Assembly: GCA_942486035.1 (NCBI GenBank)
Contig: CALNXK010000022.1
Span: 1,911,001 to 1,975,000 of the forward strand
DNA from: Porites lobata
Taxonomy: Eukaryota > Cnidaria > Anthozoa > Scleractinia > Poritidae
DNA length: 64,000 bases
Direction of reading: 5' to 3'
The position numbers were made by a program, and so were the translations under genes. The notes under the pieces are model-generated. The model was not told where the DNA came from. It saw nothing but the letters and a program-made list of their open reading frames with translations, and made no database searches. This document shows, in pieces, positions 12,050-25,400 of this stretch. Numbering within the stretch: position 1 is the stretch's first letter; every line of letters begins with the position of its first letter.

Positions 12050-13219
12050 GTTCATTGAGCTATTTTGAAAAAATAGCTCATATGTCAGTGGTGTGAGCGT
12101 ATGTATCTTTGTGGCCTTGTATGTTGGGATGTTTGTTGCAAGAGCCAATAAGGTTGAAGGTACTATGAGTTGATGCTTAGGAACCAATGAGATCTTGGCA
12201 TCTATTTAAACATGGCATTGGTAAAGGTCGAACAAGGGCACTTTGAGACCGCCATCTTGATCCTTCACAATTTTTTCGTCTTTTATTACGGGTACAGGTG
12301 TTTGGAAGCATTACACAAAATATCTTCATGATTCAAACGCTGTAAACAGTGATGCGACTGTTTAAGGGTTCATATTTTAGTGTGGATGCTGCTTCAAGAC
12401 ATTTGTGACCGATTCGGCTATCGCGAACGGTACAACGCACGTAATTATAAGTTGTGTTTCACCCGCTTCAAGGTAGAGTATAAAAGATCATATATTTTTA
12501 AAGCTCTTCCAGTGAAGCAATAATTGATATTTAGATATGGTCTTAAATTTTAAAGTATGCGGCCTATAAAATGTGGTTTTACAAGTTTGAAAGGCAGCTT
12601 ATTTTTTTTAAGCTGTACCGAGTATTGTTAATTCTGTAAACAAGACGCTGTGTGAGCGTATATTTGGGCGTGGTCGTACTACGGGTATGATACTTTGAAC
12701 ATGCCTTATTGCAGCTAAAGAACTGTCATCATATCTTACCAGAGAAGACAAATCCTTTACTGCACTTGTTTTCTGAACCGCACAGCTTCTACAGTATGTC
12801 CCAATCCACAACAAAAATAGTATCATTTCACGACAATGTTTGAAAATATGCACATCTTCAATGCAGACATGCTTGGAGCCAAATTGCAACATAGGACATA
12901 AGTGGTTACAGCCTGGAGAGTAAGGTTTATCTCAGCTCCACTTATACTGACAGATGTGTTTTCACACCCATAACTTTGTACAGTGTATTCCGGTTACTAA
13001 CAAGGGCAAATAAAGTTCCTTAAGTCCAGTATCCACAAGGATTAATAAGAGAGTATCACTTTGCATAAACTGCTATAGGGAAGCACTGTTAACAGGAACA
13101 TTGGTAACTATTAACATTTGATATACTACAATTTTCAACACTGCTTGAGAAAAGATGAGGTTCAAAGGTGGCAATATGTACACCTTTAATTCATATATAT
13201 CCTCATTCCTATGTAGAGT
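12050..13219. other. Intergenic, no gene recognised
   Basis: A small hairpin (GAGCTATTTT arm) lies at about 12057-12080. The 94-codon minus-strand frame at 12608-12892 looks protein-like (several Cys and His) but matches nothing I know. It could be a decayed downstream part of the peptidase-like relic on the same strand. Confidence 0.4.
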
Positions 13220-13781
13220 CTAAAAATATTGTACTAATTTATGCATGGATGGTATTTCCAACAATACACATGTCCCTTCACTATGACTGTTATGATACAT
13301 ATCTCTAGCATGAGAATCAAATGCATTATATCCCCCAGCCTCAGTGCTGTAGAAACCAACACCAATTATTGCCACCGGTAAAATGAATGAGTTGTAGTTC
13401 AGTGCCAAGAGTGTTTGAAATGCTGTAACCTGTGAGTGGCATATAAAGTACAGATGGATGTTAGAAGTATAACTGTAACTGTATTCAAGGTGGAAAAATT
13501 GCTCAAACACTGTAACCATTCCTGGCAATTCTGTCTTGCAAGCAGTGACAGACAAGAATATAATTGAATACCAACAATCATTATTTGAGTCATATCATCA
13601 ACTGAAGTCATCTTTGTTATCTTACTGTAAATTAAAGCGCACAGGCTCATTGCGACACATCGTTGTCCACCATTTTCCCCAAATCCTGTAACATTTCCTT
13701 GACAGTATGGAGCATTAATTGCTTTTGTAGCATCTACATAAACTGAAGATCCTGGAGTCTTGTCTATATCAGTACAAAGCT
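13220..13781 (-). pseudogene. Frameshifted papain-fold/OTU-like peptidase family relic
   Basis: On the minus strand an exon-like block begins after a 3'-splice-like ...AATTTCAG at about 13782. It encodes a region with QGNVTGFGENGGQRCVAMSL; the conserved Cys in GQRC is the presumed nucleophile. This frame runs to about 13535. The sequence that should follow (TELPGMVTVFEQ...) is in another frame, so a single-base frameshift or small indel lies near 13530-13540. The second frame continues through GGYNAFDSHARD (presumed catalytic His/Asp region) and GTCVLLEI to a stop at 13220. The Cys ... FDSH arrangement resembles cysteine peptidases of deubiquitinase type found in large repeat-associated families of invertebrates. 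Catalytic assignment is inference. Confidence 0.5.
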
Positions 13782-13955
13782 GAAATTGGCCAAAATTAAC
13801 CCGGTGATTTCAACTATTTTAAGCACCATAAAATGGACAATTACATGTACAGAGGGGCAAATTCTTACATAGAAGCCTATTTGCATATCTCATTCCACCT
13901 AAATCGCCTGTGCTCTGATGCTTGGACGACAGATACACCTTCCCTCGTTTACGAA

Positions 13956-14213
13956 CTAGTTTTGGAGTTGCCCCTTAAGTAAAAACTTCACACTGTTACT
14001 GTTACTTCTGTACCTGTTTAAGTGCAAACCCTTTCTACTTTTAACGTAACAATGAATTTCGGACGCCAATGGTGTATTTTTTCGAATACTCTTCCATACA
14101 AAAAGTGTCACTTTCCGTGTTTTCTGTAAGAAAGATTTTAATTTGTTCATTGGTAGTCTGCTAGGGGCATGACGGTAACCGGTCATTTTGTTCCATGGTA
14201 AGATCGTTGACAT
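13956..14213 (-). other. Possible exon or relic, unrecognised basic protein segment
   Basis: An 85-codon minus-strand frame rich in Lys, Arg and Ser sits just upstream, in transcription direction, of the peptidase-like relic. It could be an upstream exon of the same decayed gene. I do not recognise the sequence and see no decisive splice sites. Confidence 0.2.
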
Positions 14214-14302
14214 CGTTCCAAGTCAGATCGTTCCAATCAATAGTCAGATCGTTCCATAAAATAGTCAGTTCGTTCCACAAAAAAGTCAGTTCGTTCCACA
14301 TA
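14204..14302. repeat. Minisatellite, about 21-bp 'AGTCAGATCGTTCCA' unit
   Basis: Four to five copies of a unit containing GTCAG(A/T)TCGTTCCA, separated by short A-rich spacers. Confidence 0.85.
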
Positions 14303-17300
14303 TGAAAAGTCAAGTAAATCTTTCTAAATTTGTTGAGTGAACTTTATCGAGAAAAAAAAGGTTTCGTTCATACCACAAGCTGATAAAATGATAATCGATC
14401 CAAAGTCGATTCGATCCATCCTAAAATCGTTTGAAAACAAACAAGAGACGATTTCAACCAGCCACGGGCTTTAACATTTAAAACGCTGCTTTGAGAGTAT
14501 TGAGCTAGAATCGATCGATAGTTTTGAAAGATACAGCACAACAAGTAAAAGCTATGCCGCTCTGAAGGTACAGTATTTTGAAGCGCTTGTAACCTAAAAA
14601 TTCCTTTGCAGCGGCCGATTTATGCAAATTTTGAAAACAACGCGTGTTTCGAGTTACAATCTCGATTTTATGGTAATTTGTCATGCGGAAAATATAATGG
14701 ACTAACCTGGTTTAAACCAATGAAATTGTAAGTTCTGTTATAAATAAATTTCCCACGACGACATCTCAATTCAACTTCTTTTATTTCCTCCACAACACAA
14801 TTTTCCTTCTGTACAACTAGCTCATTACCTTCTCTTGTCGTCACCTCGCTGCCATCAAAACACTAACACAAAACTTGCTGATAATGCAAAATCCCAACGC
14901 ACAGCATCGTATGAAAAAACACAACATGCAATACAAAAACGAATACTTTAATCGTCACCCTGCTAAACAAAATTGAAATAATAAAAAGAATTGTTGCAGT
15001 TATCACAGTAGTTCCAAAAGAAGCCTAAGTCCCTTTTGGCTTCAATTGTTGACAATCGTTTCTTCCTTCATCGGAACAGATTTATATCACAGGCAACTCG
15101 CTGTGTTCCGCAATGCAAAAATCAAAATCACTATTGTCACACTGATAACAAGCTACACAAATCTTGTGACTCTCAAACTTGTTCAACATTCCTGTATTCA
15201 AACTTTTATCCATTTTACACGTACACTCCTGATATTCCGATTTGTTATTACGTCTATGGGGTCCATGAGTCTTTGATGTCATTGAATGTCTCGATAATTT
15301 CCTTTGTTTTTCTTTGAGTTCGCGGACCAGCCCATTCCGAAAACACTCAGTGTTATTTTTTAGTGTGGGCTTACCCGCGAACAGTGTGTGCATTTGTAAG
15401 TTTAACCCGGGATAACATGATTGAACAATATATTAACACGTTCCTCGAAACGCCGCGGCCAAATGTTATCCAAACTGATTCTCACTGTTGCTTCGAAAAA
15501 TTTCGGATCAAAAGATATCCAAATCGTCCCTCATTGGATTATCCACTCGACCTAACAAAATCGACCAATTACAAAAAATGGACATAAAATAAAGAAAACA
15601 GCAAATTCAGATGACCTCTTAGGAAACATGCAATTAAAACTGTCTTTCCATGATTGGTGCATTTCAATCCTCTCGTCAAAAAAATGTCAGACGTCAATCA
15701 TCTTAGCGGACCTCTTAGGAAACGAAAGTTTTCTTCAATGGGTTCAAAAGGTCATTGTTTATGATTTGTGATTGGTGGATTTCGATCCGTTTTTCGTGTT
15801 TCTGTGTTTCAAGGTTCGTTGCTTGTGATCTTATCGAATCTTATTGTGACCAAAACCCGACGTTAATATGCCAAATATTTTTGATAGATTTCATCCCTGG
15901 ACTTCAGACTTCCAAATTTCGATGAGGCCAAAATACTGAAGAGTCAGATTAACTTTTGAGATCGTAAAAGTGCGATTAAGTGCCGTGTGCTACGCCCAAA
16001 TAACAAGCTTTAAAAATATTATTCTCTCGCTTACAAAGTTCAACAAACCTTTTTTTTTCGTTCCGGCAAAACAAAAAAATAAGTGAACAACATGATACAT
16101 CCTTCCTACATACTAAGCATTATAGCTATTGAAACGTATTTTATTTAGCAAATTGTGTGCATGAGTTATTTTTATAATTCTGTTTACCGTGTGATAACTC
16201 GAATTCCCTCACGTACGAACAACGAAAGGGGGCAAAGTCCAACACTTTCACATGCCAGTTGTGTGACTGTACATCTCATGCAGATTGGCTTTTCACAATA
16301 ATAATAGTAACTTGAACGTATGAAGACCTGTTTCGTTTTGTAACCAATGCCTTATAAAAGGCTCTTGTCTTTTAAGAAGCAATAGCTTTTAAAACATAAA
16401 TAAGTTGTTGGAGTTAAGGACTATTTCACTGAGTAGAATCGCACGTGAAAACCTCGTGAATGGTGATGATGCAACCATCTACCACAATGATAAGAATCCT
16501 GGTATTTCTTAACTACTCGAATTCAATAAGTCATATTTTGGCTTAAGAACCTCCGAGGAAACCTTAGAGTTTTCCTTCTAATCAACGTTTGGTGAGTAGA
16601 TATTTATTTTACTTTAATAATCTGTTTAACTTGCACCAAATGTAACAGGGAAAGGCAGGGGAAAGTGAATACATATAGCATGAGGATCGACGCATCTGAG
16701 CGTTTCCATTTATATACGGCAATACCCAATTTCGCACAAAAATCCAGTCTACATTTAGGACGAAAAAGGTAGATTCATCACTCTTGGTAAGGTTACACTG
16801 AAGTATTAAAGTTACACTGAAGCATTCAAAATAGCTCATGCACGTTTAACGTGCCTATGTTTTTTTTCAGTCCACAGTTAACAACGAAACAAAAAGAAAA
16901 TTTGGAAAGATCAAATAGCGCATATTTGAACCGTTGTGGCAACATTCTACGTGATGACCCTGAATCAGTCTCCGATAATGGAGAAATAGTTCTGTTCTGT
17001 TCAGAGATCTAAACGACCATTGACGTCTTTTTCCTGTTTAAAACCTCTCCGGTTTTAGGCCGAACTAACTTTCCACTGACGAATACAAGATTTCTCGAAA
17101 TATATGAGCAGTCAGACCAGAAAGAATGGCGGAAGTATCTGTGACATGTGTGGATACCCTAACACCTGAATATAAAAGAATTATAAAGAAAGAACCTCGC
17201 AGCCCAAGGAGCTTAGCTAAATGAGCGTCCACCGGCATTCTCCACTCATTCCTCGACGTCAGTAAAAGGCTGAGAACCAGTAAGTGGAAGGATATAATCA

Positions 17301-18319
17301 GTGCGTTCTAGTCATCCCCAAGACCCTACGCGCGAGTAAGAAGTGACGCTCACCGTCGTCATAATTTTGACCCTTGTACTAGCCATTGGGAACAGTTAAG
17401 AGGTGGAACAGTGGGACTGTACTCGTATCTACTCTTTCGTCGCCTTTATTACAGCGTAATTTTCACATTAGCCAGGTTCCTCTGATATTTTAGATATTAA
17501 AAAAGAACACACGTTACAATTAAACCTTTAATTTAATCTTAACTAGGAAAAGTTACTTATTATACCGGCAAAAAGAACAAGGAAATGAAGACCAAGGAAA
17601 GTAGGCTGTTTGCCTATGCATTTCAACAAAATTTTTAAGGTTTAAGCGCAAAAAGAGGACCAATTGTGTTCCTGTAGTATACACAGAGATGAAGTAAAGA
17701 AACTTATAAAATTTATCTATCTTGCAATAGCAACAATTTACCAGGATACTTTAATTTAATTATAACTTTCTCTGTTGTTTATTCCCCACGTAAGAGGGAT
17801 CATTGCTACTGAGTTCCCAACAAAGGGAATTCTCACTTGAGCCTCGTTCACACAAGCAAGTTCCTTTTATTTAGACAAGGAAAAAGAACATGTCAAGCTA
17901 TCCAGCTGACACGAACAAGTTTTTATTGTAAAATTTGCTCGCGCAAACGGGGCTTTTAATAAGCAACGGTTGGTTGATTTTCCTTTAGAAGGTGATGCAC
18001 ACGTTTGAATAACGATAGCAACAATTTTGAGACAAGGCCTATTTCTGAGCTGCCCAAATAACCCACACTTTCAAAGAGAGCGTAAGGGCAGTTTTTTAAA
18101 GTATGAAACTATGAGCGCTTACCATTTCTACGGAAATTTAGATGAAAGTTTCCCGACAAATGATACAAAAAATTTCGGTCGTTTCGGTAAAAACGGGAAA
18201 AAAAGGTAACACCTTTGCCCTTCTTTCCAGAAAATGTCCACCGGGATGAACCATTCAAATTCAGTAAATTTTCACCGGAATTTCCACTTTTTTCAAACAA
18301 ATGGTCAGCGCTCTATGCC
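14303..18319. other. Intergenic, no gene identified
   Basis: The only frame with some protein character is on the minus strand at 15082-15393 (103 codons, with a cluster CVACYQC near its end). It overlaps open frames on the other strand and has no recognised family. Frames at 18027-18437 are mutually overlapping and unsupported. No RNA gene was seen. Confidence 0.4.
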
Positions 18320-18325
18320 TTTATT
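18320..18325 (-). terminator. Candidate poly(A) signal of ELL
   Basis: AATAAA on the minus strand, about 326 bases past the ELL stop codon. It is the nearest canonical hexamer I noticed downstream; the cleavage site is not determined. Confidence 0.4.
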
Positions 18326-18650
18326 TCATTCTAACAAGAAAGGTTTCGGACTTGGCCCCACTTTGAAAGTGACGGTTTGGGAAACTCAGATATCCCCTTT
18401 TTGTCCAATCAGTGCATGCACTCTCTTTCACCAGTAGATAATGTTAACAGCCTTTTCACTGATCCGGGGAAACGTGAACTCTACGCAACTAAGGTAGTTT
18501 CTAGGCTTCCCATTATCTCGTTAAACCATGGAAAAGAGGTTGGGATATGATTAAAAGAATGCCTTTTCCTTGACTGACTCCTTGGAGGATGGCAATGGAG
18601 TGGGTCTGATGGCGGTGTTCACGAGCTTTCACATGGCAATCAGCTGCATG

Positions 18651-21600
18651 TCACGTGCTTGCGATGCTCTTGTCATAGGCAGCAATAAGTCCTTTGATGT
18701 AGGTCAGTTTAGTGTGCAGCTCTTTGCACTGTTTCTTTGTCTGTTGCCACATAGTATCCTAGCAGTAAAAACACTATAGTTTAGAACCATTAAGAAAAGA
18801 AACTGACTAACGGTTTCCAAGAGCTGAATCACTATTATTCTTTGTTAATATCAGTAGCTTGATGTCTCCCGCAAGCCGACTCAAACATCACCAGATTTGA
18901 AACACTGTAAAGAGTTTCGCCAATGCGAGGGAATTGGGATTCCGGAATTGGGGAAAATTTTGCTTGAGGAATCCGTAATCCTGGGCTTTGGATTCCGGAG
19001 TGCAGCTCAAGGAATCCGGAATCCTGCTAACGATTTGAATCCAGAATCCGGCTTTTACTGATAAAGACTGGGATCAAGTACCTGGAATCCGGAATCCACG
19101 ACGTGGAATCCGCAATCCAAGACTGTCTTGGATTCCCCTAAGGACGGTGTAGAGTCAGAGAAGGCCCTGCTGAGCAGCACCTACTCGTATAGCCCATATG
19201 AGGGGAGAGTACCCCCCCTCCTTATTGTTTGGTTCAAGATTATGAAAGTCAGGTATGTTAACACAGGTAAGTGAAAAGACTGTAATGCTTACCTTCTGAA
19301 TTTTTTGGTAGAGCTGGACAATTTCGTCATCAGTATCCTAAAAAAAGAATCAGAGTAATTTCACTGAGACATAACTCCTTGCAACCCTAAGTTGTAGCGA
19401 GCTCCCAAAGCGAACTAAGCACAGTGTGCAGAGCAAAGGAAGCTACAAAAAAGGTTTTTTTAGCAGGCAAGGTTTCGAAATTAGGTTTCAAGCATATAAA
19501 ATTTAAGGACTACTGACCAGATGATGCAGGTGTTTTGGGCAGAGAAAGGATCAGTTTGGATTGGATGTTACAAAAATATTTTAGGATTGACGCATGTGTG
19601 ATATACTCCAGTCTATTAATCCTACTAAAGGAAAGGTCACTTTAGGAAGAGCCTTAGTTTTCCAATCACATGTAAACCATTGATATTGTGTTTAGTAGCC
19701 AACCATTCTCTGAGTTTTTAAGGTCCATCCAATCTCACTGAAATTCTTCCCTTACTGATATGCACCCATTTTGGATTATATGTGATGTAAAATGTCCTGC
19801 AAGGGGAAGCTTGGTGCACCACAAAGTTTGGGGATGGCAATGTTGTGGCAAGATCGGGTTTTTTTGTCCAACCACCTTAGAAATTTCATTAAAAAAAAAA
19901 AAGAAAAACTGGCAGCAATGTCAAACTTTCTGCCTATTTGAGCTTTTTGCCAGTTAACAAAATGGAGCAAATGACATCACACGATTCACAATAGCAGTCT
20001 ATGATGGTAATCTTTGCAGAAGAACTTACTTGGAATCGACCAAACTTTGAAAGCTCAGAATACGGCGAGTAATGTAACACACTGTCATTTTATTTTTTGA
20101 TAAGAAAAAATAATAACGATCTTCCTTGAGTGACCAGTTGCCCTTTAAACAGATCCGCTTGCTTTTCCTTGACTATTCATTTATCTTAACCTACCTTTCT
20201 TTTCTCACTTCCCTCAGGGAACTGCTGTCGTTTATTTTGAAGTTCAGTAAACTTTGTAGAAACAGAATCCACCTTCTCTTTCAGCCCCTCATATACCCTA
20301 TACTCTGCCTGAAAGTCTCTTTTATATGAGCAACGCTGTTCATATGTTGTTATCGGCTTGTATTTCCTGGAAGACAACAAACAGTTGAATGGTGAGATTA
20401 TTGACTCTCCATGGTAAAGGAAGAGTTTGTTAACCCTTTAAGTCCCAATATCCACATACAAATTCTCTAAACTGATCTCTATATATTTCCTTGAAGAATG
20501 TGTTGAGAATTTGATAAAAGATCAAAGTATTTTCTCTTAGATGATCATTTTATTAGAGCGGTTTTCACTTGACTGTCGAAAGGGTTTTGGTTTTGGTTTT
20601 GGTTTTGGTTTTACTACGCCCTTTGGTTGGCTAGTGTATTTACTTTGGTTTTGGTTTTACGACAGTCAAGTGAAAACCGCTCTAACTCTCATAACCTAAT
20701 CTCTTGACAATCTATGGATATTGTTAGGAGAAAATTGATGTTGGTGAGCATTGGGACTTAAAGGGTTAAATTGAAAATAAAAGCTGAGAATGAAGCAAGA
20801 AGTGGCCCCCTAAATTCAAGTTTTTTTCAAGCCCTGCTTTGTATGAAGCCATCTTACCTCATGAATTCAGGCGAATCCAAACTATTTACACCATTAATTG
20901 AGTTTTCTGTTTAAGAAACAAAACACAAAACAAAAGCAACAAGTGAATAGGATGCACACACAGTGTTTGAAATTGAATGGATTCAGTCGAAACATCAAAT
21001 TTATCTGATAACGGAATGCTTCATCCCGATTATCCTATGGGATTCTGGCTCTGACTCTCTTAAATAAATGCCCCAACACCTGTCCAAAATTGGAATTAGA
21101 CATTCCTCTCTAATACACTGTAGATGCCCCCTGTCTAATACTAAGGCTCCCTACATGACCATTGCTCCAAAATACAAGGAAATAGCAAAATAACTGTGTA
21201 GTTCCAGAAAACACAGTGTATCCGTACCCGTTCCATGGAGGGCAAAGGAAATTCCAATGGAGGGGGGGTCCCAAAGGAGGCAATTTCCAAGGAGTGAGGG
21301 GTGGCCTCTCGAGGTCTTTTTTCCTGGGGTCCCGAGTAAGATTGGCAAGTTATTAAAAACTAACAGCCGCTCTGTTAAGCAAGCTTTCAGTTAATTTACT
21401 GCTAATAGTCTTTTAGAACAAGAATTATAATATCTTAATTGTTTCCATCGATGATCTTTTATTTACGGTCAGTTCATTGCGTTTTTCGCGGCTCCACCTA
21501 TGATAGATAGTTGTTATTGGCTCATGGAAATTCCAGAGGGGTTGGGGGTCTAAAGCTGAAGTGCCCTCCATGGGGAGGGGGGGGGGGGTATAGATATTTT

Positions 21601-22457
21601 TTGGAACTGCACATTATATCAAAATCATTCAATTCATCCAATTTCTTGTTTGATTAACATGTACAAGAGTTTGCACATTGCACCTAGTTCAACGACAAGT
21701 TCAAAGTAAGAATTCTGACATTGACGTTGAGCTTAAAAGCAACCAACATGGATCTGTAAACGACCTTGGCTTATCAATGGAAAGATTGGATACTCTGCTA
21801 TTTACATACTGTGGTGATACGTTCGCTGAAAGCACATTAATTAGTTTGATGGAGTTTGTTACAGTTATGAAAATAAATGCCTCTCTCTTTCAAACACCTT
21901 TTTTCCATTTAACACCCCCGCTTGGGCTCCCAAAATTAAATAGATTGCCCTGGGAATCCATTAAATCATTCACGTCATACTCACCAAGATTTGCTGTTGT
22001 ACTTGAATCTACTACTTCTTTTTTCACTGCAGGGTATGACTGGTCCTCACTTTGGCTATCAGGGCTGGTCTTGGGAGTTGCAATGGGAGAATCTTTGCTA
22101 ATAGACTCTTTCATTACAATGTTGTTGTTTTTGTTTATATGAGCAACACGCTGCCTCTTTGAAGATCTGTCAGATTCACTAGAACAGACTCTTTTGCTTG
22201 GTTGCTTGGTTGTCTGAAAAATATGATTTTATTATGATTAGTTTGTTATGATTATTATCATTACTACTATCACTATTATTGAAGATTGAAAAGGGTGGAG
22301 AATTGAGTTATTGCTGACTTTAATAATAATAATATTAATTTGTTTTGTTTTCAAACAACGGTGGCACAAATAAAGGGGCTACTTTTCTTAATTTTAAATC
22401 TGAAGTAAAATACCTATAATACTCGGTGATCGAATGATAAAACAATTATTGAACTCA

Positions 22458-22490
<33 letters not shown>

Positions 22491-25400
22491 TGCAGATCAA
22501 TTATTATTTGTCTCAGCCTTCGGCTTTGGCAAATAATTGATCTGCTCGCCACAGACAAATCACGATATTTTGCACAACCTCGTCCAATAATTGTTAAATA
22601 TTTTACGTATAATGTAGGACAAGTACACAGTCATACTATGCACCTTAAATTGCCCACAAAAGTTAATAAGCTTTTGGTTTGGACCATAAAAAATCGCTGT
22701 TAATGATAGTGACCACAAATTATGATAATAATGACTTGATAGCATTATAATTTTTTACAGACTCTACTGGAAAAAAGCTGTGTTTACAGGGTTCTCAATA
22801 GATTTTTTAGTAGGAGGTGGTCACTGATAAAGTAGAAGGCTCTTCAGCAAAGCCAGAGGTGTCAAAACAAAGCAAAGAAAAGCTACTTAAACACAAAGTA
22901 AGCGGCGATCAATCGCCGGGTGCCGCCTTCTATTGAGAACCCTGTGTTTTTTATTTTTCTCCACATGGTATTCAAAAGCAATTAAATGTAACTTTTATTG
23001 TGATGACAAGCCACACTGTGCTCATCATTTTCTACTTACACTGTACAAGTCATTTTAAGTATCTATTAATGTAGGTCTAACATACAAGTACCTGAGTATT
23101 TTTGGGTGGAGAAGATGTTGAAGTTACTACAGGGTTATCATTTGTTTGTACTTTCATTTTTCTGTAGAAGTAGATGAAAAATAATAGACATTTACATATT
23201 ATGATACATTCAACTCTCTATAAACAGACAACTTTATAAGACGACCACCTTGCTACCATGGACACCTACAGTTAGTCCCTGCCCCAGGGGGGGATCCGCA
23301 TATGGCCGCATATTAGACTGTTTACAGTCCTCTATTTTTCCGTAAGATCATCGAGATTGAGAGCCGGCTGCCATCTTGCATGAGTGTCAAAAATACTTAG
23401 GGGTCGGGGGCGGTTTGGAAGGAAGCGAGAAAAATAGAGGGACTGTAATAACATCACCACAGCTCGCGTTCAGGAGGCGTGACAGGAATTTCACGCCTTT
23501 TACCATTCATTAATTAAGAAGCTCCGCTGGTGATGAAAAACATGCCAGACACATTCTGCATCGATTATGCGTGTTTACAAATATCTACCTTCGAAACAGT
23601 GATTTTATAATGTTTCTGGGCCATTCCTCGAAATAAAATCGGCAAACATGCACAAGAAAACATTTTCCTAATCAAAATACCAAAAATCCTTCATGTGTTT
23701 GCTCAAGATGTGCCTTATGGTATGAAAGCATACGTTAATGGAAACGTGGACTTGTCAATGTCGGCAACTTAAACTAAACCCGTTGTCAATGCAAATTAAC
23801 ATCTATTGTCTAATGACCAATCAAACGCCTGCGTTTCTGGTACAACGCGCTCCGTGAACGCGAGCTGCAGTCATGTTATTACAGTCCCTCTATTTTTCTT
23901 GGGTTACTAGGGTCTTGGAATTGGAATTGTGACTATTACACAGTCAATCTTGATATGAAACGTGTTCCAACTTGACCAACTCTTAATAACTTCTTTCAAA
24001 TCCACTCTCTGCAAATTACTTATACAAGGTTCCAACTGTCTCTTGTTTGATTCTCACCTGCGCAAAGCTTGTCTATCCATTTCACTATAGCCAGGCCATG
24101 TTTCAACCTAAACAAAAGGTTGGTGATATAATTATCATAATTTAACAAAAATTATCTGTGTTCTCTTTTCTTTTAATATTGCTTTCAGTGTTAATTGTAA
24201 ACTGCAAGGCCACAACCATAAATCTTGTACCAGTTTTTGTTGGTGGCAGAACAACCTCACACTGTGCGAAGCTATCTTCAATAAAGTATTCATGGTCAAT
24301 TTTGAATGATCACCTCAGCCATGCCGATGGTGATCAATATGGTGAATGAGAGAATGAAGTTGTATACCAGTAAAGACTAAAATATTTTTAATGATGGTGA
24401 GGGGCTGTTATTTTCAATTACCTGAACTTCAGAATATAAATGTTTTAATAATCTATATTGGTTGTCAGTCATAACAGCAACCTGCAAATGAACAGTTCAT
24501 GAGGTTAAAATAATATTTAATTATCACACAAAGCAAATTAAGGTTATCAGCTGAACTAGATGACATTGTATAAAGGTCAAAATTTTATTCCTATTTCCAT
24601 GCTCTATATGCAAAATTAATATACTAGTTATAAAAAGGAGGGAGTAAAACTGATTAGTTACTGTTTAGTACTTGTACTGTATTATTTTATTCGAATAAGC
24701 ACCCAACCTCGAATTACCGCCCACCTCGAATAAGTGCCCATCCTAAAGGAAGAAAAAGTTAATAAACGCCCAGCCTCGAATAAGCACCCACCTCAAATAA
24801 GCGCCCACTCTCAAGGTCCAAAAATTTAATACGTGCCCAGGGCGGTTAATTGAATAAATACTCTATCTTCACTATCAAGATTAGAACATATGTGTAGCTG
24901 GGGGCAAAGAGTGGGTGGAAAGGGTGGGGGGTCCTTGGGTTCTGGGACAATCTCAATACATGGCAGCTTTTAAATGCCGTATGAGTGGTTTCCAATTTTA
25001 CTGGAGCTAATTTACTTCATATCCCAGTCAGAAGAATGGCTAATGACCACTGTCAGTATTATTTTGTAAAACATAAAAATCATGTCTCTTTTCACTTACT
25101 TGTTGTAATAATACAGTCAATGAATTCTTATCTTTCTGTAAATTCACACCATCTGCAAGATAAAAACAGAAGCTTTTAAAAATGCTGGCCATTGCATTTT
25201 AAATTTTAAACGCATTGTTTTTGCATGAGATTGTATCAAAAATACAAGAAATTACAGCAAAATTAAATTAAATTAAAACAAATCAAGACTAAAATTCAGG
25301 TATTATGCACACACTGTTTCTTTGGCTTCCTCAGTGGTTCTCAAGGGCAATTGAGGAAGCCAGAAAATGATGGGTACATGTATATTTCTTACCTTTAGTC

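Noticed and set aside
15082..15393. Possible gene on the minus strand (103 codons, Cys-rich end)
   Set aside because: No known family, conflicting open frames on the other strand and no convincing linked exons; listed only as uncertain intergenic content.
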